A DNA stretch of 32,999 bases from Bradyrhizobiaceae bacterium (GTDB lineage Bacteria; Pseudomonadota; Alphaproteobacteria; Rhizobiales; Aestuariivirgaceae), in the NCBI GenBank assembly GCA_947475225.1, contig CANJMQ010000047.1, positions 1-32,999 on the forward strand. The letters run 5' to 3'. This document shows positions 15,978 to 22,430 of this stretch, piece after piece. Position numbers and translations under genes: made by a program. Numbering within the stretch: position 1 is the stretch's first letter; each line of letters begins with the position of its first letter. Under the pieces are notes generated by a model. That model saw only the letters and a program-made list of their open reading frames with translations. It did no database searches and was not told the origin of the DNA.

Positions 15978-17396
15978 ATGGACAACCCGACGGACAAGAT
16001 CCGCTGCGATGCCTGCCCGGTGCTCTGCTACATCCGCGAGGGCATGCTCGGCGCCTGCGACCGCTATGCCAACACGGGCGGCGTGCTGACCCGTACCGAC
16101 CCCCACGTGCTGCTGGAACGCACGGTGAAGGCCGGCGGCAGCCTCGTCCCCTTCCTCCCCTCCTCGCAGGACTGGGACGGCCGGGTGGTGCGCGAGCCTC
16201 GGACCTTCGTCACCGCCATCGGCGCGGGCACCACCTACCCCGACTACAAGCCCGCCCCCTTCATCGTCGCGTCCGAGGTTGACGGCGTCGACATGGTCAC
16301 CGTCGTCACCGAGGGCATCTTCAGCTACTGCGGCCTCAAGGTGAAGATCGACACCGATCGGCATCTGGGACCGGAAACCGCCCCGGTCCGCGTTCAGGGC
16401 GAGCAGATCGGCCACGTCACCACCACCGAATACGGCTCGCAGATGCTGTCACTGGGTGGCGTGCGCCATCTGACGGGCGGCTCCAAGAAGGAAGGCCGCG
16501 TCACCTGCGAGGCCATGCTGGCACTGGCCAACTGCAGGCCCGTCGAAGTCAGCGTCGATGGCGGCGCCACCCTCATCATCGAAGCCGGCAAGGCGCCGAT
16601 CATCAATGGTGTGAAGGAAGAGCGCATGCGGGTGGGCTGCGGCTCCGCCACCATCGGCATGTTCGCCAAGCAATGGATGGGCCTCGTCGACGAGGTCGTC
16701 GTGGTCGATGACCACATCACCGGCGTGCTTTCGGAGCATCAGGCGGGCAAGTTCCTCGGCGTGCCCGACACCGGCATCAAGATGAAGGGCCACCGCTCCA
16801 CACCAGGCCGCTACTTCAAGGTGGCGCAGCCCGGCACCGGCTGGGGCGGCACCGACCTCACCGACCCGCTCACCATCCTCAAGCCCTTCGACCCGCAGGA
16901 GGCATGGCCGGGCCTGCGCATGCTGATGGTCTCCACCACCGGCGAGCATTCTGCCTATTACGAACTCGATGAGACACTGGCCCCCATCGAGAAGCAACTG
17001 CCGCCCGCGCTCAAGCTCTCCGTCGACCGCATCCAGGAGAACTGCGAGCCGGCCCTCTCCTCCGTCCTGTTCATGGCGGGTGCCGGCGGCTCGCTGCGCG
17101 CCGGCGTCACCGAGAACCCGGTGCGGCTCACACAATCAGTGAAGCAGGCCGTTACCCGCGTCACGGCAGGTGGTGCGCCGTGCTACATCTGGCCCGGCGG
17201 CGGCATCACCTACATGGTGGATGTGACGCTGCTGCCCGAGAATGCCTTCGGCTCCGTGCCCACACCGGCCCTCGTCGCTCCCATCGAGTTCACCATGACG
17301 AAGGCGGACTACGCCACCCTCGGCGGCCACATGGACCATCTGCGTACGCTCGAAGACATCACCCGCGACGGCGTCAAGAAGCGCATCACGCTGTAA
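15978..17396 (+). CDS. 6-hydroxynicotinate reductase-like iron-sulfur protein
   Basis: This 472-residue soluble protein has an N-terminal Fe-S cysteine motif: C10, C13, C17 and C27, spaced CX2CX3CX9C in the segment starting CDACPVLC. The rest is a large domain with EGIFSYCGLKVKID, MRVGCGSATIGMF, GKFLGVPDTGIKMKGHRSTP and GPGGGITY-like patches. I recognise it as the family named after 6-hydroxynicotinate reductase of Eubacterium barkeri, a ferredoxin-dependent Fe-S flavoprotein that reduces 6-hydroxynicotinate to 1,4,5,6-tetrahydro-6-oxonicotinate; this rests on memory. An equivalent activity is known in Azorhizobium nicotinate catabolism. AAGGA stands upstream of the ATG. The divergent ferredoxin-NADP reductase and MarR gene support an electron-fed ring reduction. 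The exact substrate is unproven; no enamidase gene is in the window. Confidence 0.7.
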   Translation: MDNPTDKIRCDACPVLCYIREGMLGACDRYANTGGVLTRTDPHVLLERTVKAGGSLVPFLPSSQDWDGRVVREPRTFVTAIGAGTTYPDYKPAPFIVASEVDGVDMVTVVTEGIFSYCGLKVKIDTDRHLGPETAPVRVQGEQIGHVTTTEYGSQMLSLGGVRHLTGGSKKEGRVTCEAMLALANCRPVEVSVDGGATLIIEAGKAPIINGVKEERMRVGCGSATIGMFAKQWMGLVDEVVVVDDHITGVLSEHQAGKFLGVPDTGIKMKGHRSTPGRYFKVAQPGTGWGGTDLTDPLTILKPFDPQEAWPGLRMLMVSTTGEHSAYYELDETLAPIEKQLPPALKLSVDRIQENCEPALSSVLFMAGAGGSLRAGVTENPVRLTQSVKQAVTRVTAGGAPCYIWPGGGITYMVDVTLLPENAFGSVPTPALVAPIEFTMTKADYATLGGHMDHLRTLEDITRDGVKKRITL

Positions 17397-17414
17397 GGAC
17401 GGCTCTGCCGTATC

Positions 17415-17541
17415 AGTTGCTCTCCCCCCTTCGGCGGAGACAGCACGGTGAGGGGGTCTGTCAGCGCGTTCCATTCTCGGATAGCCTGCCTGCCGAAACA
17501 TCTCCTCACCCCACCCTCTCGCCCACATGCGTGAGAGAGCA
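17415..17541. repeat. Composite intergenic repeat between the reductase and SMP-30 genes
   Basis: This gap contains fragments typical of rhizobial intergenic mosaics. CTCCCCCCTTCGGCGGAG is a near-palindrome, GGTGAGG (17447-17453) is inverted at 17504-17510, and CTCTCGCCCAC faces GTGAGAGAG. Chance translation gives PHPTLSPTCVRE, a familiar spurious peptide. A folded RNA here could separate expression of the two flanking genes. Confidence 0.45.
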
Positions 17542-17542
17542 A

Positions 17543-18433
17543 ATGAATTGGCACACCATGCATTGGACCATCGTCTCCCCCATTCGTGACCGTCTCGCCG
17601 AAAGCCCCATGTGGCACCCCGGCGAGGAAGCGCTCTACTGGACCGACTGGTATGGCCCCACCATCCACCGCAAGCTGTGGGGGCAGGAGAGGGTCGAGAG
17701 CTGGACGATCCCGAACGAAACCGTGCTCGGCTCCTTCGTCTTCGCCAGTGGCGGGCGCCTGCTGCTGGCGGTCGATTCCGGCCTCGTGCTCTTCGATCCC
17801 GGCACCGGGCAGACCACGCCCTTCGCCAATCCGGACGGCGGCCGCGAGGGAATGGTCTACAATGACAGCAAGCTGGACCGCTTCGGCAGGCTGTGGGTGG
17901 GCACCTATGAACTCACCGAGCAGGACCCGCGCGGCATCCTCTACTGCGTGACGCCGGACGGCGTTGCCAGCATCGGCGACTCAGGCTTCCCCTCCTGCAA
18001 CGGCCCCGCCGTCTCGCCCGATGGCCGCACCCTGTATTTCAGCGACTCGGTCGGCCGCCGCATTCTCGCCTATGATGTCTCGCCCGATACGCGAAAGCTC
18101 GCCAACCGCCGCGTCTTCGCCGCCTTCACAGCCGAGCAGGGCCTGCCCGACGGCCTCACCATCGATACGGAAGGCGGGCTGTGGTGCGCACTCTATGGCG
18201 GCGGCACGGTGCAGCGCTTCCTGCCCGACGGCATGCTGCACAGCAGTTATGCACTCCCCTGCCCCGTCACCGCCGCCCCCGGCTTCGGCGGCCCGGACAT
18301 GAGCACGCTCTTCGTCGCCACCGGATGGAGTCCCGGCGTCACTGCGCCAACGGACGAAAGGCATGACGGGGGCGCCGTCTTCGCGCTCGAGACCGGCTTC
18401 CGCGGCGTGCCCGAACCGGTCTTCGCGGTCTGA
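17543..18433 (+). CDS. SMP-30/gluconolactonase/LRE family protein
   Basis: This 296-residue six-bladed beta-propeller belongs to the SMP-30/gluconolactonase family, which mostly hydrolyses sugar lactones using one divalent cation. The metal-ligand regions are visible: E20 in LAESPMWHP, an Asn in CNGPAVSPDG, and an Asp in LPDGLTID. Other propeller signatures are DRFGRLWVGTYE and GRTLYFSDS. Length is normal and there is no signal peptide. The start is uncertain. The ATG at 17543 has GAGAG upstream, but that lies within a repeat element; the ATG at 17558 has no ribosome-binding site. It follows the reductase gene by 146 bp. Its lactone substrate is unknown and a role in N-heterocycle breakdown is not established. 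Confidence 0.85.
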   Translation: MNWHTMHWTIVSPIRDRLAESPMWHPGEEALYWTDWYGPTIHRKLWGQERVESWTIPNETVLGSFVFASGGRLLLAVDSGLVLFDPGTGQTTPFANPDGGREGMVYNDSKLDRFGRLWVGTYELTEQDPRGILYCVTPDGVASIGDSGFPSCNGPAVSPDGRTLYFSDSVGRRILAYDVSPDTRKLANRRVFAAFTAEQGLPDGLTIDTEGGLWCALYGGGTVQRFLPDGMLHSSYALPCPVTAAPGFGGPDMSTLFVATGWSPGVTAPTDERHDGGAVFALETGFRGVPEPVFAV

Positions 18434-18773
18434 CCACGCAGCAAGGTTAACAAGTCGTTATCGTGCAGCGAACGGACTCTGCATTGCTACCATGCTGTGA
18501 ACAGACTCTGCATTGCTTAGCAACTAACTTGTATAACTCGGTCACGAAGCTCGCCACAGCATCATGACATGCCTGTGCGAGCGGCATCGTTCCTTCAGCT
18601 TCGCTGCCATCTTCCTGCTGTGTCAGCAACGCGTCAGCGTGACCTGACTATGAGAGAATCACGGCGCGCGTAAACGCCGCAGGCCCAGCCGTTCATTCGG
18701 ACGCGCTTCGAGTTTTCTCGACGTCATCCGGCGCCGGTGCCTGAACAGAGTGGGAAAGACAAGGAGAGCGATC
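18434..18773. other. 340-bp non-coding region before the first molybdenum hydroxylase module
   Basis: I see no credible gene here. It holds the 19-bp direct repeat listed separately at 18470-18517, a nearby TTGTATA half-site at about 18529, and the ribosome-binding site AAGGAG of the downstream gene. It probably carries the promoter of the molybdenum hydroxylase module, but I cannot place -35/-10 boxes with confidence. Confidence 0.5.
18470..18517. repeat. Pair of 19-bp direct repeats (possible activator sites)
   Basis: GAACGGACTCTGCATTGCT (18470-18488) recurs as GAACAGACTCTGCATTGCT (18499-18517) with one mismatch, 29 bp from start to start. Tandem near-identical sites of this size before a metabolic operon suggest a pair of regulator-binding sites. 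They lie about 260-300 bp before the gene start, which would suit an upstream activator. No regulator gene is adjacent. Confidence 0.5.
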
Positions 18774-19229
18774 ATGGGTCAGATCTCGTTCACGCTGAAC
18801 GGCGTGGCAACAACCATCACAGTGAACAACATGGATACCCCGCTGCTCTGGGTGCTGCGTGACCAGCTCGGCTTCACCGGCACCAAGTATGGCTGCGGCA
18901 TCGAGATCTGCGGCGCCTGCACAGTGCTGATCAACGGCGAACCCGAGAAGTCCTGCGACGCGTCGATTGGCGAGGTCGCAGGCAGGTCGGTGACCACCAT
19001 CGAGGGCCTGAAGAACGATCCGCTTGGCGCAAAGCTGCAGGAGGCGTGGATGCAGCACCAGGTGCCGCAATGCGGTTACTGCCAGTCCGGCATGCTGATG
19101 GGCGCCTTCGGCCGCCTCAAGGCGGGCGAGTCCCGCGCCTCCACCGCATCCGGCCTCTCGAACATCTGCCAGTGCGGCACCTTCCAGCGCGTCAAGGAAG
19201 CAATTCTCAGCCTGCCCGGCGTCGCCTGA
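18774..19229 (+). CDS. Molybdenum hydroxylase small subunit, 2x[2Fe-2S] (IorA-like), copy 1
   Basis: This 151-residue electron-transfer subunit belongs to the xanthine dehydrogenase family. The plant-type N-terminal cluster is bound by C41, C46, C49 and C61 (YGCG..ICGACTV...KSC). The second cluster is bound by C100, C103, C132 and C134 (CGYCQSGMLM and CQCGT). It has no signal peptide, so it probably folds with the large subunit and is exported with it. I start at the ATG at 18774, with AAGGAG at good spacing; an ATG at 18750 lacks such a site. About 120 of 151 residues match copy 2 by hand count. The large-subunit gene follows after 42 bp. The substrate is unknown; isoquinoline, nicotinate and aldehydes are used by relatives. 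Confidence 0.9.
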   Translation: MGQISFTLNGVATTITVNNMDTPLLWVLRDQLGFTGTKYGCGIEICGACTVLINGEPEKSCDASIGEVAGRSVTTIEGLKNDPLGAKLQEAWMQHQVPQCGYCQSGMLMGAFGRLKAGESRASTASGLSNICQCGTFQRVKEAILSLPGVA

Positions 19230-19271
19230 CGCTTCGCGATTCCACCAGACATAACAGCAGGACATCACACC

Positions 19272-21431
19272 ATGCTTTCCAACACAGCCAAGAATGGCTC
19301 TCTGGTCCTCGGCCGCCGGCAGTTCCTCGCGGGGGCGGCCGCCGCCTTCCTGATGCCGGTGACGCTGACGCTTTCGTCGCGGCCGGCCGCCGCGGCCACA
19401 ACCGGTGTGGGCGCCTACATCCGCATCGATGACGCCAACACCGTGACCCTCATCACCGGCCAGACCGAGATGGGCCAGGGCATCGGCAGCGGCCTCGCCC
19501 AGATCATGGCCGAGGAACTGATGCTGGACTGGGCGCAGGTGCGCTTCGAACACGCCCCCGTCGATCCCGCAAACTACGGACTGCCGGGCTGGGGCCTGCA
19601 ACTGACCGGCGGCAGCACCTCCACCATGATGTGGTACACGCCGCTGCGCACTGCCTCGGCCAAGGCGGCCTACCGGCTGCGCGCGGCCGCCGCGCTGACC
19701 CATGGCGGCACGCCTGACCAGTGGTCGCTGGTGATCGGCGGCAAGCTGAAGCACACCACCTACGGCGAGCAGACGTTCGCCTCGGTGCTTGGCCAGATCG
19801 GCAACACCGCCGACCCGGCCACGGTCTCCTTCGCCGGCACCAACCGCATTGTCGGCCAGCCGGTGCGTCGCCTTGACCTCGCGGGCAAGGTCGACGGCTC
19901 GGCGATCTTCGGCGCCGACGTGATGCTGCCGGGCATGGTGTTCGCCAGCGTCGTCCACTGCCCCATCATCACCGGTACGGTGAAGAGCTGCCCCACCAGC
20001 GCCTCGGGCGCGCTCGCGGTGGTCAACCTCGGCAATGCCGTGGGCGTGGTCGAAACCGACACATGGGCGGCGATGCGCATCGCCAGTTCGCTGCAGTCCA
20101 AGGTCAGCTGGAGCAAGCCTTCTAACTTGAAGCTGCTGGATTCGCCGACGCTGTCAAAGGCGGCACAAAAACTCCAGACTGCGGCCGCCCCCGCCAACCT
20201 CAAGAGCTTCGAGACGGCCGGCAGTCCCAATGACAAGCTGGGCCAGCTCGATGTGACCTACAAGACGCCCTTCCTGGCGCATGCCTGCATGGAGGTGCTG
20301 AACGCCACCGCGTCGGTGACCAGAACAAATGGCGTCGTTACCTTCGTCGAGCTGTGGCTGCCCACCCAGGGCCAGAGCTTCGTGCCCGCCACGGTGCGCA
20401 GTGTGGCCGGTCTGTCGAGCCTCACCGACGCCCAGATCAAGGTGAACTCCATGCTCTGCGGCGGTGGCTTCGGCCGCAAGATCGAGCAGGACTATGTGCT
20501 GCAGGCGGTGAAACTCGCCGTCGCCGTGGGCAAGCCGGTGAAGCTCACCTGGTCACGCCCGCAGGACTTCAGGAATGACAAGTATCGCCCCTGTGCCTCC
20601 ATGCGCGTGCGCATGGGCGGCGACGTCAACGGCGTCAGGGCCATGGTGTATCGCAATATCTCGGCCTCGATCAGCTTCCAGCAGGGCGCCAATCCGGAGG
20701 ATACCGGGGCCGTGGCAGGCGCGGTGAACCTTCCCTATGCCATTCCCAACAAGCGCATCGAATTTGCGCCACTGCCGACCGGCGTGCCGCTCGGCTACTG
20801 GCGCTCGGTGGGCGAATCCTACAACACCTTCGCCGTCGAAAGCGCCATTGACGAACTCGCCCTGTCGCTGGGCCAGGATCCCATCGACTACCGCCTGCGC
20901 ATGCTCACCGGCGATGCACGGGCAAGCACGCTTCTCCAGACGCTCAAGAGCTCACCGAACTACACCGGCATGAAGGCCGGGCAGCGCGGCGTTGCCTTCC
21001 TCAGGGGCTTCAACAGCTACCTGGCACTGGCGCTTGAGGTCGCGCTCGACTCCTCCTCGCGCATCAAGGTCACCAAAGCGCATTACGTGGTCGACTGCGG
21101 CGTGGTGATCAACCCCGACTCGGTCGAGGCGCAGATGCAGGGTGGCCTCGTCCACGGCATCTATTCGGCACTCTATAGCCGCGTCACCTTCGCCAAGGGC
21201 GTGCCCAGCGTGCAGAACTTCTCGAACTACCGCGTGCTCACCCCGCGCGACATGCCCAAGGTGACGGTCGACATCCTGCAGGGCGACCCCACCACTGCCG
21301 CGCCCGGCGGCATCGGCGAGGCGGGCGTGCCCTGCGTGGCCCCGGCCATTGCCAACGCCTATGCCCGGCTCACCGGCAAGCGCGTACGCGAGCTGCCCTT
21401 CCACCCGGGCATGACGATGTCGGACGACTGA
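19272..21431 (+). CDS. Molybdenum hydroxylase large subunit, molybdopterin-binding (IorB-like), Tat-exported, copy 1
   Basis: This 719-residue catalytic subunit belongs to the xanthine dehydrogenase family, IorB branch. The N-terminus is a Tat signal (GRRQFLAGAAAAF, ending near RPAAAA), placing the enzyme in the periplasm. Cofactor motifs are GQTEMGQGIGSG, MLCGGGFGRKIEQDY, GYWRSVGESYN and PGGIGEAGVP, where E683 is in the position of the catalytic base. There is no fused FAD or cytochrome c domain, so electrons leave through the small subunit to an unknown acceptor. The leader AACAGCAGGACA before the ATG is shared with copy 2. A strong terminator follows the stop. No maturation gene of the XdhC type is seen in the window. 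Confidence 0.9.
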   Translation: MLSNTAKNGSLVLGRRQFLAGAAAAFLMPVTLTLSSRPAAAATTGVGAYIRIDDANTVTLITGQTEMGQGIGSGLAQIMAEELMLDWAQVRFEHAPVDPANYGLPGWGLQLTGGSTSTMMWYTPLRTASAKAAYRLRAAAALTHGGTPDQWSLVIGGKLKHTTYGEQTFASVLGQIGNTADPATVSFAGTNRIVGQPVRRLDLAGKVDGSAIFGADVMLPGMVFASVVHCPIITGTVKSCPTSASGALAVVNLGNAVGVVETDTWAAMRIASSLQSKVSWSKPSNLKLLDSPTLSKAAQKLQTAAAPANLKSFETAGSPNDKLGQLDVTYKTPFLAHACMEVLNATASVTRTNGVVTFVELWLPTQGQSFVPATVRSVAGLSSLTDAQIKVNSMLCGGGFGRKIEQDYVLQAVKLAVAVGKPVKLTWSRPQDFRNDKYRPCASMRVRMGGDVNGVRAMVYRNISASISFQQGANPEDTGAVAGAVNLPYAIPNKRIEFAPLPTGVPLGYWRSVGESYNTFAVESAIDELALSLGQDPIDYRLRMLTGDARASTLLQTLKSSPNYTGMKAGQRGVAFLRGFNSYLALALEVALDSSSRIKVTKAHYVVDCGVVINPDSVEAQMQGGLVHGIYSALYSRVTFAKGVPSVQNFSNYRVLTPRDMPKVTVDILQGDPTTAAPGGIGEAGVPCVAPAIANAYARLTGKRVRELPFHPGMTMSDD

Positions 21432-21464
21432 CCCTCTCTCACCGGCACACTGCAGGCATCACCC

Positions 21465-21492
21465 CACCCCGGCTTCGCCGGGGTGTTTTTTT
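21465..21492 (+). terminator. Rho-independent terminator after molybdenum hydroxylase copy 1
   Basis: CACCCCGGC (21465-21473) pairs perfectly with GCCGGGGTG (21477-21485) around a TTC loop, and seven Ts follow (21486-21492). This is the clearest intrinsic terminator in the window. It lies 33 bp after the large-subunit stop, so the two molybdenum hydroxylase copies are separate transcription units. Confidence 0.92.
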
Positions 21493-21916
21493 GGCCGCGG
21501 CGCGGCGCCCTGGCAGGTGTTCGGCTTCCTCGCTGCGGTCCGGCGCATCGCGTCCGCGCCAGCATGGTTAACCACGGCTTGCCCGGAAACCTGAAAACTA
21601 TGCATAAGCTAGTAACAAAACTCCCATAAGTAATAATAGCATCACTATAGTATTAATGACAACGCTGTAAATTATACTAGCATTTTTCCTTGTAAATTCA
21701 GTATTTTCTTTGATTTTGATCGTAGACAACCACGGTCTTCAGAAATAAGAAACATCCCAAGCAAATACTAAGTAATCCCGCGTGGCGAAAGATTTTCCAG
21801 ACGGTTTCAAAAATCGTCCGGGCGCTGCACGGAAGCCGGAACGGCCTCGGACCGGACGGTGTTCACCGGCCTCCACCCGGCGGCTGCAATGAGTTTGGGA
21901 AGGAAAGGAACAATAA
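21493..21916. other. Spacer before copy 2, with AT-rich island at 21601-21720
   Basis: There is no credible gene. Bases 21601-21720 contain 33 G/C of 120 by count (about 27 %), in DNA otherwise near 65 %. The island holds an inverted pair GCTAGTA (21608-21614) / TACTAGC (21675-21681) and the palindrome ACTATAGT. It lies about 200 bp before copy 2 and may be a promoter/upstream element, a target for an AT-binding silencer such as MucR, or a relic of transferred DNA. The gene start has AAGGAAAGGA upstream. Confidence 0.55.
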
Positions 21917-22372
21917 ATGGCGCAAGTCTCGTTCACGCTGAATGGTGTGGCAAAGACCATCACGGTCGACAGCATCGAAACACCGCTGCTCTGGGTCCTG
22001 CGGGACCAGCTCGGCCTCACCGGCACCAAGTATGGCTGCGGGGTGGAAATCTGCGGCGCCTGCACGGTGTCGGTCAACGGCCAGCCCGAGAAGTCCTGCG
22101 ACATGAAGATCGGCGAGATCGCCGGCAAGTCCGTCATGACCATCGAGGGCCTGAAGAACGACCCGCTCGGCGCAAGGCTCCAGAAGGCATGGCTACAGTA
22201 TCAGGTGCCGCAGTGCGGCTATTGCCAGTCGGGCATGCTGATGTCCGCCTACGGGCGCCTCAAGGCCGGCGAGTCACTCTCGTCCACTGCCACGGGCATG
22301 TCGAACATCTGCCAGTGCGGCACCTTCCAGCGCGTCAAGGAAGCGCTTCTGGCGCTGCCCACGATCGCCTGA
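21917..22372 (+). CDS. Molybdenum hydroxylase small subunit, 2x[2Fe-2S] (IorA-like), copy 2
   Basis: This 151-residue paralogue of the 18774 gene has exactly the same length and all eight cluster cysteines (C41, C46, C49, C61, C100, C103, C132, C134). By hand count 31 residues differ, mostly conservative and concentrated at residues 18-21, 62-64, 120-126 and the C-terminus. These fall outside the cluster loops. The ATG has a purine-rich ribosome-binding site (AAGGAAAGGA) that differs from copy 1. The large subunit follows after 58 bp. It should pass electrons from its own large subunit, although subunit exchange with copy 1 is conceivable. Confidence 0.9.
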   Translation: MAQVSFTLNGVAKTITVDSIETPLLWVLRDQLGLTGTKYGCGVEICGACTVSVNGQPEKSCDMKIGEIAGKSVMTIEGLKNDPLGARLQKAWLQYQVPQCGYCQSGMLMSAYGRLKAGESLSSTATGMSNICQCGTFQRVKEALLALPTIA

Positions 22373-22430
22373 GCGTCGCCAGACCAACGCCAACGCCCCA
22401 TCCAAGCCGATAACAGCAGGACACTTCATC

